From the NCBI GenBank assembly GCA_041675285.1, contig JBAYTZ010000007.1, forward strand, positions 62,001 through 126,000: a stretch of DNA of 64,000 nt. The letters are read 5' to 3'. The notes under the pieces are model-generated. The model saw only the letters and a list, made by a program, of their open reading frames with translations, ran no database searches and had not been told where the DNA came from. Numbering within the stretch: position 1 is the first letter of the stretch; every line of letters starts with the position of its first letter. A program made the position numbers and the translations under genes. Origin of the DNA: Candidatus Delongbacteria bacterium (GTDB taxonomy: Bacteria; CAIWAD01). This document shows positions 18,661 to 27,593 of this stretch, one piece after another.

Positions 18661-18885
18661 CGCCCGGGTGCGGGAGTCTTGCTTCAACCAAGCTGCCTGA
18701 TCCCCCACGGGCATGGTTTCTGCTGCATGGTTTGCCATCCGGACTCGCACAAGCTGCACAGCTTGGTTTCCACTTGCTTGCCCAACCATCTCGTCGAGTC
18801 CGCCTGCCGGCTTGTCAAGAATCCCGAACACGCCATTCCGGCCCTTGCCAGCGGGATGCCGTGCCCGCCAGCGCCAGGAGGAACC

Positions 18886-20814
18886 ATGTGCCGTACTCTT
18901 CTCCCAGCTGTCGCCTTGCTGCTGCTGGCTCTCGATGTCCCGGTGATCCACGCCCAACAAGTGGACCTGACCGGATTCGGCTACCTCTCAAATGGCCAGA
19001 TCAGCCCGCTGGGGAATCCGGTGAACTTTGCCTCCGGGCAGGTTTGGAGCGGAAGGGTGCATGTGAACGGCGCTGCGGGTCGCTCCCCGTCGGGTTATCC
19101 CCTGTTCACGGGGCCCTTTTCCCAGACGGAGCCTGCCGTCAACAACATGAGTGAAGGTGAGTATGACGAGGTGTTCCAAGGGGGATGGTGCATTCCCCAT
19201 GCCCCGCTGGAATGGGACTTCGAGGACGAGCTGGAGTTGATCCGCCAGGTCTGCCCGCCGGAGCACCGCTGGACGGCGCTGCTGGACAGCCTGCCCCTCA
19301 CCACGCTGATCCGCTTCGACGGCCCGGTCTACCACGCGGCCCAGTACAGCCCGACTCAGGTCCAAGGAGTTGACACGACCTACACCGTGCCGTGGACCAC
19401 CCTGCCCTTGCCTGGCGGCGACCAGCCCCAGCTCATCTGGGTGCAGGGCGTGGCCCGGGTGAAGGGCGTGGTGGAGGGCCAGGTGACCCTGCTGGCCTCG
19501 GACAGCCTTTTCATCATGGGGGACGTGATCACCGCGGATGTCCTGCTCGAGACCTATCCGCCCTTCCCGCCCACCGCGGAGGCCTTGCATGGCATGGTGC
19601 CGGAGGGTTCGTTCAACCGCATCGGGCTCATCGGCGAGCAGAATGTGTTCATTGCCGCCACCCTGGAGAACGGCTTCGCCAACGGAATCAACACCCCGAG
19701 TGTCACCTGCGGCCTGCCCAATCACCCGGTGGTGGAGCAGGGCTGGCAGGGACGGATGGACGTGATCATCAGCGCCGCCGTGCTGGCGGGCTGCAGCTTC
19801 GGCACCGAGTACTGGAAGACCACCGCTTACAACGCCGATCCCCCGGCCCCCTTTCCGCAGGCGGCATGCGGCGACTCGGCGTACACCCACGTGCAGTTGT
19901 GGGACAATCTGCCCGGCGGCACGTGGCCGGATTGTCCCAATGCCTCCCCGAGCGAGGATCGACGAGGCACCCTTTGGTTCTGCGGTTCCCTGGCCGTGCA
20001 GCGGGCGGGCTACAACATTGTCAACCCTCCCGGCTCCATGGGCAACGTCACGGTGGGCTACCAATACCGCCGCCAGTCGCACGACTCCAACTTCCTGCTC
20101 AGCCCGCCGCCCTACTGGCCCGCCACTCGCTGGCTGCCGGAGCGCTGGGCCGTGGTGGAACCTACCGCGGAGGCCCCGCCCTGCGGCGTGGTGACGGACC
20201 CCGCCGCGCTGGCTCAGGCCTGGGCCTGGGGCGCGCCGGCGCTGCAAATTCGCAGCAGCCAGCCGGAGGCGGAAACCCCGCTGCACGGCCAAGTGCGCGC
20301 CTGGGTGAACCACGAACCCCAGGCCCTCTCCCGGTTCACCCTGGCGGGGGACTCCGTTCTGGTGTGGGTCCCCAATTTCAGTCTCTCCCCTTGGACAGCC
20401 GGCCCGGCGCGGGTCTGGTTCGAGGTGGAGACCGGCGATTTCTGGGGCGAGGACCAGTCGCTGGAAGTGCAGGCGATTTGGAATGCGGACGGCACTGACT
20501 GCGCCTGGTTCTGGGACGAAACCGCCCTGCCCCCGGTGCCCGCGCATCCCGCCGCCTTCCAGCTGGGCGAGCCCTGGCCCAACCCCTTCAACCCCGTGTG
20601 TCACGTGACGCTGGCGCTGCCCGCACCCGGCGCCGTGACGCTGGAGGTCTTCGACCTGCTGGGCCGCCGCGTGGCCCTGCTGCAGGACGGCCCACTGGCC
20701 GCAGGCGCCCATGATTTTTCCATCGACGGGAGCGGCTGGGCGGCAGGCCTGCATCTGCTGCGGGTCACGCACGCGGGTGGCGTGGAGATGAGGAAGCTGC
20801 TGCTGGTCAAGTGA
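18886..20814 (+). CDS. Family A secreted protein, copy 1, with T9SS-like sorting tail
   Basis: A 642-residue exported protein of unrecognised family, first of four tandem paralogues. The signal peptide is 'LLPAVALLLLALDVPVIHAQ'. The body carries motifs shared by all four copies: 'RFDGPVYHAAQY' (about residue 143), 'VKGVVEGQVTLLASDSLF' then 'IMGDVITAD' (about 195-217), 'NRIGLIGEQNVFIAATLENG' (about 244), 'EYWKTTAYNA' (about 308) and 'DRRGTLWFCGS' (about 361). The 'GxVxGxVTxxxxDSLxIxGDxIT...RIGLIGExxVxxAA' pattern suggests a beta-solenoid-like region. The last ~85 residues, from 'GEPWPNPFNPVCHVTL', form a Por/T9SS-type sorting domain ending '...KLLLVK'. ATG 18886 has AGGAGG upstream. Likely surface-exposed or secreted; function unknown. 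Confidence 0.82.
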   Translation: MCRTLLPAVALLLLALDVPVIHAQQVDLTGFGYLSNGQISPLGNPVNFASGQVWSGRVHVNGAAGRSPSGYPLFTGPFSQTEPAVNNMSEGEYDEVFQGGWCIPHAPLEWDFEDELELIRQVCPPEHRWTALLDSLPLTTLIRFDGPVYHAAQYSPTQVQGVDTTYTVPWTTLPLPGGDQPQLIWVQGVARVKGVVEGQVTLLASDSLFIMGDVITADVLLETYPPFPPTAEALHGMVPEGSFNRIGLIGEQNVFIAATLENGFANGINTPSVTCGLPNHPVVEQGWQGRMDVIISAAVLAGCSFGTEYWKTTAYNADPPAPFPQAACGDSAYTHVQLWDNLPGGTWPDCPNASPSEDRRGTLWFCGSLAVQRAGYNIVNPPGSMGNVTVGYQYRRQSHDSNFLLSPPPYWPATRWLPERWAVVEPTAEAPPCGVVTDPAALAQAWAWGAPALQIRSSQPEAETPLHGQVRAWVNHEPQALSRFTLAGDSVLVWVPNFSLSPWTAGPARVWFEVETGDFWGEDQSLEVQAIWNADGTDCAWFWDETALPPVPAHPAAFQLGEPWPNPFNPVCHVTLALPAPGAVTLEVFDLLGRRVALLQDGPLAAGAHDFSIDGSGWAAGLHLLRVTHAGGVEMRKLLLVK

Positions 20815-20825
20815 GGAGTCGTCCC

Positions 20826-22730
20826 ATGATTCGTCCGCGCTGGATTCTTCTACTGATGTGGGTGGCTGGCAGTGCCTTCGCTACGTCTCTTGCCCGCTTC
20901 CAACTGGTTTTGAATGAGCCGTCCACACCGGAGCACGGCGCCTTCCGTTTCGGCACTGAGGCGAGTTTTGAGGGCCGTGTGCATCTCAATGGAGTGGGGA
21001 TAGCCCCAGCAATCGGTCTACCATTCTTCCATGGCCCCTACTCGCAGTCGGGAGATGATTTCGCCGGTTTGGACGAAAGACATTTCCCCACCGTGTTCCT
21101 GGGTGGCTGGAGTTTCCCGCACGATCGGCTGGATTATAACTTCGATGCCGACCTGCAAGCCCTGCGCCAGCAATGCCTGCCCGATCATCACTGGCTGGGA
21201 TCTTTGGACACGCTGGCTCTGACCACACTTCTTCGGTTCGACGGATCCGTGTATCACGCGGCCCAGTATATCCCGGACCTCAGCGCAGGCATCGACACGG
21301 TCTGGCATGTTCCGTGGACCACTCTTCCCCTGCCCATTCCCGCGGCGCCCTTGGTGATCTGGGTGGAGGGTGTGACGAGAGTCAAGGGCGTGGTCAGTGG
21401 CCAGGTGACCGTGCTGGCCGCGGATTCGCTGTTCATCATGGGCGATTTGATCACTGCGGACACGGACACGGTCCACGCCTCGGACCCGGTACTATTCGGT
21501 TGCTCACCCGCTGGCTCACCGCATCGCATCGGTCTGGTGGGCGAGAAAGACATCATCCTGGCCGCCACGCTTGAAAATGGTTGGGCCAATGGTGCAGGCA
21601 CGCCCAATGTGGACTGTGGGTTGAGCAGCCGGCCTGTGATTTGGGGCAATGGCCAGGCGCGTCGTGATGTGATGGTCCATGCCTCCCTGCTTGCTCGTTG
21701 CACCAGTTTCGAGACGGAGTTCTGGAAGACCACGGCGTTTGGCGCCACGGTGCCGCCGGTGGCCGACACGCTCTCGGAGTGCCCGGGACCGCGCAATACG
21801 CACGTGACCCTCTGGGACGATGTGCAGGGTGGCAGTTGGCCAGATTGTCCGGGGGCCGTTGCCCTCAATGATCGGCGTGGCACGCTCTGGTTCAGCGGCT
21901 CTGTGGCTGCCGAGCGCAGCGGGTTCCTCAGTCGCAATCCGTGGGGAGGTCCGTGGGGTCAAGCCTACATCGGGTACTTTCAGCGGCGCTGGGATTTCGA
22001 TGATAATCTATTGGCTTTGGCACCGCCTGGCTGGCCCGAACTACGCTGGCTGGACGACACTCCCGTGCAGGTCACCTTGAACGTAGGGGCGGGATCCAAC
22101 TGGGGCGAGGTGGACGATCCCGCCGCCCTGGCGCTTGACTGGGCTGCCGGGCAGGTCCGGCTGGAATTCGAGGCACTGGGCGACTCGAGCGAGACGGGCG
22201 AGGATCTGCGCATCCAGACCTGGATCAATGGCCTCGTGGTGGACAGCGCCGAGGTGGCGTTGAATCGGGACACGCCGGTGATGCACTGGACTTCCAGTCT
22301 GGAGCTTTCGCCTTGGCTAGCGGAGCCGGGCACCTTGCATGTAGAGGTTCAGCGGGGCATCCATGTGGGATTGCTCAGAGAATACGACCTGTTGGAGCGC
22401 TGGAACGAGGGGGGCGCGCTCTATTCGTGGACGTGGCAGGAAACAACCGTGATTCCCGCCCGTCCGGCGACCGCTCTGCTTTCCCAGCCCTGGCCCAACC
22501 CCTTCAACCCTGTGTGTCACGTGACGCTGGAACTACCCCATCCTGGCGCCGTGACGCTAGAGGTCTTCGACCTGCTGGGCCGCCGCGTGGCCCTATTGCA
22601 GGAGGGTCCGCTGGCCGCGGGCTCACATGAGATCCCCATCGACGGAAGCGGCTGGGCGGCGGGTCTGCAGCTGCTGCGAGTCACGCACGCGGGGGGCGTG
22701 GAGATGAGGAAGCTGTTGCTGGTCAAGTGA
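20826..22730 (+). CDS. Family A secreted protein, copy 2, with T9SS-like sorting tail
   Basis: A 634-residue paralogue of the preceding protein. The signal peptide is 'MIRPRWILLLMWVAGSAFA'. Shared motifs appear in the same order: 'RFDGSVYHAAQY', 'VKGVVSGQVTVLAADSLF', 'IMGDLITAD', 'HRIGLVGEKDIILAATLENG', 'EFWKTTAFGATVPPV', 'NTHVTLWDDVQGGSWPDC' and 'DRRGTLWFSGS'. Conserved cysteines include those of 'VDCGLSSRPV' and 'SWPDC'. The tail begins 'SQPWPNPFNPVCHVTLELP' and ends 'MRKLLLVK'. The body looks less GC-rich than its neighbours. It starts 11 nt after copy 1, with GAGGAG 7 nt before the ATG, so the array is probably one transcript. Substrate or partner unknown. Confidence 0.82.
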   Translation: MIRPRWILLLMWVAGSAFATSLARFQLVLNEPSTPEHGAFRFGTEASFEGRVHLNGVGIAPAIGLPFFHGPYSQSGDDFAGLDERHFPTVFLGGWSFPHDRLDYNFDADLQALRQQCLPDHHWLGSLDTLALTTLLRFDGSVYHAAQYIPDLSAGIDTVWHVPWTTLPLPIPAAPLVIWVEGVTRVKGVVSGQVTVLAADSLFIMGDLITADTDTVHASDPVLFGCSPAGSPHRIGLVGEKDIILAATLENGWANGAGTPNVDCGLSSRPVIWGNGQARRDVMVHASLLARCTSFETEFWKTTAFGATVPPVADTLSECPGPRNTHVTLWDDVQGGSWPDCPGAVALNDRRGTLWFSGSVAAERSGFLSRNPWGGPWGQAYIGYFQRRWDFDDNLLALAPPGWPELRWLDDTPVQVTLNVGAGSNWGEVDDPAALALDWAAGQVRLEFEALGDSSETGEDLRIQTWINGLVVDSAEVALNRDTPVMHWTSSLELSPWLAEPGTLHVEVQRGIHVGLLREYDLLERWNEGGALYSWTWQETTVIPARPATALLSQPWPNPFNPVCHVTLELPHPGAVTLEVFDLLGRRVALLQEGPLAAGSHEIPIDGSGWAAGLQLLRVTHAGGVEMRKLLLVK

Positions 22731-22814
22731 TGTCCCCTGGAAAGGGACAGGGACGGGATAGAGGGACGCAAGCCCAATTCCGGCAATGGGATCTGAAGTG
22801 AAGGAGCCGCGAGC

Positions 22815-24716
22815 ATGATTCGATTGCCGGTCCTCTGCCTGACGCTTTTGGCCCTGGGCCAGCTAGAGGCCGCCAGTCTGGCCGGTTTGACCTATGCCAG
22901 CGATGCTCAGGCATTTCCAGATGGGATCCCCGCGCGCATTGTATGGCGTGAATTTGGGCAGATCCATACCAATGGCCGTTTCTATCCCGACCCCGCGGGC
23001 TTTGGCTCTGATTTGATCGCCAACCAGGTAGAGGAACTGTTGCCCGACCAGGAGGGCTACTTGCCCAACGTGCTTGGTCGACACGATGAATTGGAGTTGG
23101 ACTTCAGCGAAGACCTGGCCCGCCTGCGCGCCGAGTGCGAACCCTGGCACCATTGGCCGGCCCGCGCGGACAGCCTGGAGCTGACCACCCTGCTGCGTTT
23201 CGACGGCGGTGTGTATCACGCGGCGCAGTTCGCCCAATCCCAGGTGGCGGATGGCGACACCAGCTGGAGCGTGCCCTGGACGGTCTATCCGCTCCCGCAG
23301 GCGCCCCAGCAGGCTCCACTGATCTGGATCGAAGGCGTGGGGCGGATCAAAGGAGTGGTTCAGGGCCGGATCACCGTGCTCTGCAGCGACTCGCTCTTCC
23401 TGATGGGCGACCTGCTCACGGCCGATACCATCCTGGAGCCCTGCGCCGGTGATCCGCCCGCTGAGAACTCACCGTTTGGCACCGTGCCGGCCGGCTCGCC
23501 CAACCGCATCGGACTGATCGGCGAGCGCGACGTGATCGTCGCCGCCACATTGGAGAACGGCTTCGCCAATGGCCTTCAGACACCAGGGGTGGATTGCGGC
23601 TGGCCCAACGATCCTGTGGTGACGGTGTGCGGAAGTCGACGGCGCGATCTGATCCTCACGGCAGACGTGCTGGCCCTCGGCTGCACGTTTGAAGTGGAGT
23701 TCTGGAAGACGACCGCCTGGGGAGCCACGGTTCCACCTGTCGCGCCCCAAGCGGAACCCTGCGGCGGGTTCAGCAACACGCACGTGCGGCTCTGGGACAA
23801 TGAACCCGGCGGAAGCTGGCCGGATTGCCTCGGGTGCAATGACTTGAGTGATCGTCGGGGCACTCTCTTCCTGATGGGATCGCGTGTGATGCAGCGGGCC
23901 GGATACGTCAGTCGCAATCCGGTGGGGGCCTGGGGTAATGCCTACATCGGGTACATGTTCAGGTGTTACCGGTTCGACCCCGCTCTGGCCGCGGACCCAC
24001 CGCCCTACTGGCCCCAGCTGCGCTGGCGCCCGCCCGTGGAGCTGCATCCCACGCTAATCACGGGCACCCACTCCGCCTGCGGCAGCGTCACGGACGTGTC
24101 GGCCTTCCTGGAGGACTGGAACGCGGGCCTCGTGCGCCTGACCCTGGTGCCCGAGGCCATGGCCGAGGATTCCATTTCCATCCGGGTGCTGCTGGACTTT
24201 CAGGGTTCTGAGATCATCCTGGAAGAGCGCACGCTGGGGATCGATCAGCCGCTGATCGAGTGGGTGCCGACAGTGGATCCTTCCCCCTGGATGCAACACG
24301 ATCCCGTCACCCTGCACGTGGAAGTCCGGCGCAACGACGTGCTGCAGAGCCATGACGGCTGGGTGGCGGGGGAATGGCGGCCGGTGTGGAACACGGACGG
24401 CGAGGCCTGTTCCTGGCAGCTGGATGCCCTGGAGCTGCCGACAGTCCGGCCCGCGACTGTTCTGCTTTCCCAGCCCTGGCCGAACCCGTTCAACCCCGTG
24501 TGTCACGTGACGCTGGAACTGCCAGTGCCCGGCGCCGTGACGCTGGAGGTCTTCGATCTGCTGGGCCGGCGCGTGGCCCTGCTGCAGGATGGTCCGCTGG
24601 CCGCGGGCGCTCATGACATCCCCATCGACGGGAGCGGTTGGGCGGCGGGCCTGCAGCTGCTGCGGGTCACTCACACGGGGGGCGTGGAGATGAGGAAGCT
24701 GCTGCTGGTGAAATGA
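22815..24716 (+). CDS. Family A secreted protein, copy 3, with T9SS-like sorting tail
   Basis: A 633-residue paralogue. The signal peptide is 'MIRLPVLCLTLLALGQLEAA'. It keeps 'RFDGGVYHAAQF', 'IKGVVQGRITVLCSDSLFL', 'MGDLLTADTILEPC', 'NRIGLIGERDVIVAATLENG', 'EFWKTTAWGATVPPV', 'NTHVRLWDNEPGGSWPDC' and 'DRRGTLFLMGS'. The 'LEPCxGDPPxENSxFGTVP' loop is shared with copy 4 but absent from copies 1 and 2, so copies 3 and 4 may be the closer pair. The tail begins 'SQPWPNPFNPVCHVTLELP'. AAGGAG lies 9 nt before the ATG. The 84-nt gap upstream has a small TGTCCC/GGGACA inverted repeat (22731-22749), possibly a weak attenuator. Confidence 0.82.
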   Translation: MIRLPVLCLTLLALGQLEAASLAGLTYASDAQAFPDGIPARIVWREFGQIHTNGRFYPDPAGFGSDLIANQVEELLPDQEGYLPNVLGRHDELELDFSEDLARLRAECEPWHHWPARADSLELTTLLRFDGGVYHAAQFAQSQVADGDTSWSVPWTVYPLPQAPQQAPLIWIEGVGRIKGVVQGRITVLCSDSLFLMGDLLTADTILEPCAGDPPAENSPFGTVPAGSPNRIGLIGERDVIVAATLENGFANGLQTPGVDCGWPNDPVVTVCGSRRRDLILTADVLALGCTFEVEFWKTTAWGATVPPVAPQAEPCGGFSNTHVRLWDNEPGGSWPDCLGCNDLSDRRGTLFLMGSRVMQRAGYVSRNPVGAWGNAYIGYMFRCYRFDPALAADPPPYWPQLRWRPPVELHPTLITGTHSACGSVTDVSAFLEDWNAGLVRLTLVPEAMAEDSISIRVLLDFQGSEIILEERTLGIDQPLIEWVPTVDPSPWMQHDPVTLHVEVRRNDVLQSHDGWVAGEWRPVWNTDGEACSWQLDALELPTVRPATVLLSQPWPNPFNPVCHVTLELPVPGAVTLEVFDLLGRRVALLQDGPLAAGAHDIPIDGSGWAAGLQLLRVTHTGGVEMRKLLLVK

Positions 24717-24774
24717 GGCACTGCCGGACAGCCATCCCAACGGACGGGATTGGCCGGCAGGACAGGAGGTGAGC

Positions 24775-26673
24775 GTGCGAATGGGAACGTGGCTGACACT
24801 GGCTCTGGTACTGGGCGGCGCGGCCTCGGCGCAACAGACAACCAGCCTGGCTGCCTTGCTTTGGGCACAGGATGTGCCTCTGGCGCCGGAAGGCAATCCC
24901 GTGAGAGTCAATAACGCCTTCTACGGGTGGTGCCATTTCAATCAACAGCCCGATTTCGGAATTGGCGCCCGCATCATCTGTCTTTCCACGTGTGACGAAA
25001 TGGTTGTGGAGCCAATCCCCCCTCCGCCCGTGTGGACCTACAACAGCTTCTCCCATGCCCGGCTGCTGCTGGACTCCGATGAGGAGTTGGACAGCATGCG
25101 CTCCGCCTGCCTGCCGGAACATCGCTGGGCGGCGGCGCTGGACAGCCTGCCCCTCACCACGCTGATCCGTTTCGACGGCCCGGTCTATCACGCGGCCCAG
25201 TTCAGCCAGGCCCAGGTACAGGGAGCGGACACGGTCTACACGGTGCCGTGGACGACCACCTCCTTGCCGACGGGCGACCAGCCCCAGCTCATCTGGGTGC
25301 AGGGCGTGGCCCGGCTCAAGGGCGTGGTGGACGGCTCCGTCACGGTGCTGGTCTCCGACAGCCTGTTCATCACCGGCGATCTGATCACTTCGGACACAAT
25401 CCTCGAGCCTTGTCCCGGCGATCCGCCGCCGGAGAACAGCTTGTTCGGCACCGTGCCGGCAGACTCACCGCGCTTCATCGGTCTCATCGGCGAGAACAAT
25501 GTGATCCTCGCCGCGAGCCTGGAAAATGGATTCGCCAATGGCTCGGATTCCCCCGGCGCCGCGTGTGGACTTCCCAATCCGGATCCCGTGATCACCCAAT
25601 GCCAACAGCAGCGCCGCGACGTGGTGGTCACCGCCTCCATTCTGGCGCTGGGGTGCTGCCTGGAGAGCGAGTTCTGGCAGACCACCGCCTTTGGCGCCAT
25701 GGTTCCTTCGCCTGTGCCACAGATCACCGAGTGCGGTGGAAGCGCCAATACTCACGTGCGCATCTGGGACGCAAGTGATGGGTGCGAGGGACTGTCCTCC
25801 ACCTACGATCGTCGCGGCACGTTTTTCTTCTATGGCTCCCTGGCCCAACGGGCTGCCGGGTTCCTGATCCGCAACCCGGTCGGACCCTGGGGCCAGGCTA
25901 TGATTGGATACCAGTACCGCGCTTTCAGCTATGACCCGCGCCTGTTCACCCAGGCCCCGCCCTTTTGGCCGGCGGCCCACTGGCAGATACCAGAGTTGGA
26001 CATCCAGCTGGAAACGGACAGCATCGCGGTGTGTGGCGAAGTGACCGATCCGGACGCCTTCGTGGCCGGCTGGAACGAGCAGGTTGGCATCAACCTGACG
26101 GTTGCGGAGAACGAGTGGAATCTGCCGGCCAACGTCCAACTGGTCACCTGGGTGAACGGTGTGGCCATGGACAGCACCGCCCTGCGCGTGTGGGACAGCG
26201 AAGCCTGGCATCCCGGCCTGGACCTGGAGCCCTGGCGGGATTCCGGCGCCCGGGTGTGGGTGGAAGTGCGCCAGGGCGAATGGTGGAACCTGCCCGGGTC
26301 CATGGCAGGCAGCCTGGACTCCCTTGGCGTGTACTCCCGCTGGAATGTCGACGGTTCGGAGTGCGCCTGGGAGTGGGGCGGCACGGGCGTGGGGCCTTCT
26401 CCTCAACCCGCCGCCTTCCAGCTGGGCGAGCCCTGGCCCAACCCCTTCAACCCCGTGTGTCACGTGACGCTGGTGCTGCCCGCGTCCGGCGCCGTGACAC
26501 TGGAGGTCTTCGACCTACTGGGCCGGCGCGTGGCCCTGCTGCAGGAGGGCCTGCTGGCCGCGGGCGCCCATGAGATTCCCATCGACGGGAGCGGCTGGGC
26601 GGCGGGCCTGCATCTGCTGCGGGTCACGCATGCGGGTGGCGTGGAAGTGCGCAAGCTGCTGTTGGTGAAGTGA
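24775..26673 (+). CDS. Family A secreted protein, copy 4, with T9SS-like sorting tail
   Basis: A 632-residue paralogue closing the array. The signal peptide is 'MGTWLTLALVLGGAASAQ'. Shared motifs are 'RFDGPVYHAAQFSQAQVQG', 'LKGVVDGSVTVLVSDSLF', 'ITGDLITSDTILEPC', 'RFIGLIGENNVILAASLENG', 'EFWQTTAFGAMVPSP', 'NTHVRIWD' and 'DRRGTFFFYGS'. The otherwise conserved 'GGSWPDC' stretch is altered here to 'ASDGCEGLSSTY'. The tail starts 'GEPWPNPFNPVCHVTLVLP' and ends 'VRKLLLVK'. Three starts are close together (GTG 24769, GTG 24775, ATG 24781); 24775 has the best distance from AGGAGG (24764-24769). Confidence 0.82.
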   Translation: MRMGTWLTLALVLGGAASAQQTTSLAALLWAQDVPLAPEGNPVRVNNAFYGWCHFNQQPDFGIGARIICLSTCDEMVVEPIPPPPVWTYNSFSHARLLLDSDEELDSMRSACLPEHRWAAALDSLPLTTLIRFDGPVYHAAQFSQAQVQGADTVYTVPWTTTSLPTGDQPQLIWVQGVARLKGVVDGSVTVLVSDSLFITGDLITSDTILEPCPGDPPPENSLFGTVPADSPRFIGLIGENNVILAASLENGFANGSDSPGAACGLPNPDPVITQCQQQRRDVVVTASILALGCCLESEFWQTTAFGAMVPSPVPQITECGGSANTHVRIWDASDGCEGLSSTYDRRGTFFFYGSLAQRAAGFLIRNPVGPWGQAMIGYQYRAFSYDPRLFTQAPPFWPAAHWQIPELDIQLETDSIAVCGEVTDPDAFVAGWNEQVGINLTVAENEWNLPANVQLVTWVNGVAMDSTALRVWDSEAWHPGLDLEPWRDSGARVWVEVRQGEWWNLPGSMAGSLDSLGVYSRWNVDGSECAWEWGGTGVGPSPQPAAFQLGEPWPNPFNPVCHVTLVLPASGAVTLEVFDLLGRRVALLQEGLLAAGAHEIPIDGSGWAAGLHLLRVTHAGGVEVRKLLLVK

Positions 26674-26834
26674 TTGGCTGCGGGAGTGATGCGGGAGCAC
26701 TGCGGGAGAGGAGTCACCAAAGGAGCCTGGCTTTCGTGGCTCACGAAGGGAATTCGAGCTCGCCGGCGGGTCCGCAGGCCCCCTCCGGCGGGAGGGGCTT
26801 CCCTATATTCGGATGTCAAGAAAGGGAGGCGCGC

Positions 26835-27470
26835 ATGCGCGTCAGGGCTCTGTTGGTGGGATTGCTGCTTTGGGCGGGCGCGACCGACGCCATTCTGCAA
26901 CTGGATCTCCCCGCCGCCACGCTGGACGAGGCCTGCCTGGGCGAGCTCCAGGCCCGGCTGTTTTGCGTGGGCAGTGCCCGGCCCTGGCCCGCCAGCGCCA
27001 TTCTGACCCCCTCGGGCCATCCGGCCCACTGGCACCTGATCTTCCAGTACGACGACGAGTTGCGCGGCAAGCAGATGGACAAGGTGGAGCTGCAGGTAGG
27101 CAAGGAACACCGCCAATGGAAGCCGGGCAAGCTGGAGGCGGGCTATCCCGTCGGTCCGGCCTTTCCCCTGACGGGCAAGCTGCGGCCTCTGGCCCCCTGC
27201 GCCGCCGGCGCCGCCCCCGCACTTCTACGCCTGGTGCCCGATCCCAAGTCGCGGGCGACCACGATCCAGGTCTATCTGGGACGGGAAGGGGCCATGCGGC
27301 TGGAAGTTCTTGACTTGCTTGGGAATTCAGTTTCCACGTTGGGAAACGGCAGCCGCCAGCGCGGGCTTCACAACTTCCTCTTCACCGGCGCGGGACTGCC
27401 CGCCGGACTCTACCTGTTGAAGCTGGAAGCGGAGGGTCGGCGGGAGATCCGCAAGCTGCTGCTCTCCTGA
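26835..27470 (+). CDS. Small secreted protein with a T9SS-like C-terminal tail
   Basis: A 211-residue exported protein. The signal peptide is 'MRVRALLVGLLLWAGATDA'. The N-terminal ~120 residues match nothing recognised. The C-terminal ~75 residues follow the Por sorting-domain pattern, 'LEVLDLLGNSVSTLGNGSRQ', then 'GLPAGLYLLKLEAEGRREIR' and 'KLLLS', but without an upstream PNPFNP motif. It is the only tailed protein here that does not end in Lys or Arg. GGGAGG lies upstream of the ATG at 26835. It directly follows family A but has a different N-terminal domain, so it is not a fifth copy. Confidence 0.72.
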   Translation: MRVRALLVGLLLWAGATDAILQLDLPAATLDEACLGELQARLFCVGSARPWPASAILTPSGHPAHWHLIFQYDDELRGKQMDKVELQVGKEHRQWKPGKLEAGYPVGPAFPLTGKLRPLAPCAAGAAPALLRLVPDPKSRATTIQVYLGREGAMRLEVLDLLGNSVSTLGNGSRQRGLHNFLFTGAGLPAGLYLLKLEAEGRREIRKLLLS

Positions 27471-27532
27471 GCCGCCCAATGGCATGGCGCTTGCTCAGGG
27501 CTGCGTACACACCGCTCCCACCCCCGATTTCA

Positions 27533-27561
27533 TTGGTGGGATCGTTTCGGAACTTTACATT
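27533..27561 (+). promoter_or_regulatory. Candidate promoter TTGGTG-17-TACATT
   Basis: TTGGTG (27533-27538) and TACATT (27556-27561) are 17 nt apart and lie 32 nt before the GTG start of the next gene, in a locally AT-rich stretch. The -10 matches four of six consensus bases. It could drive the orphan secreted protein and family B downstream. Confidence 0.33.
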
Positions 27562-27593
27562 CGACACGAAAAACAGCTAACCGGGAGAAACTT

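Noticed and set aside
18661..18885. Riboswitch or tRNA in the 225-nt leader before family A
   Set aside because: Short inverted words such as AAGCTG/CAGCTT are present, but no known riboswitch core or cloverleaf could be recognised.
26777..26797. An intrinsic terminator after family A copy 4
   Set aside because: The GCCCCCTCC/GGGAGGGGC inverted repeat needs a bulge, has a tiny loop and is not followed by a T tract.
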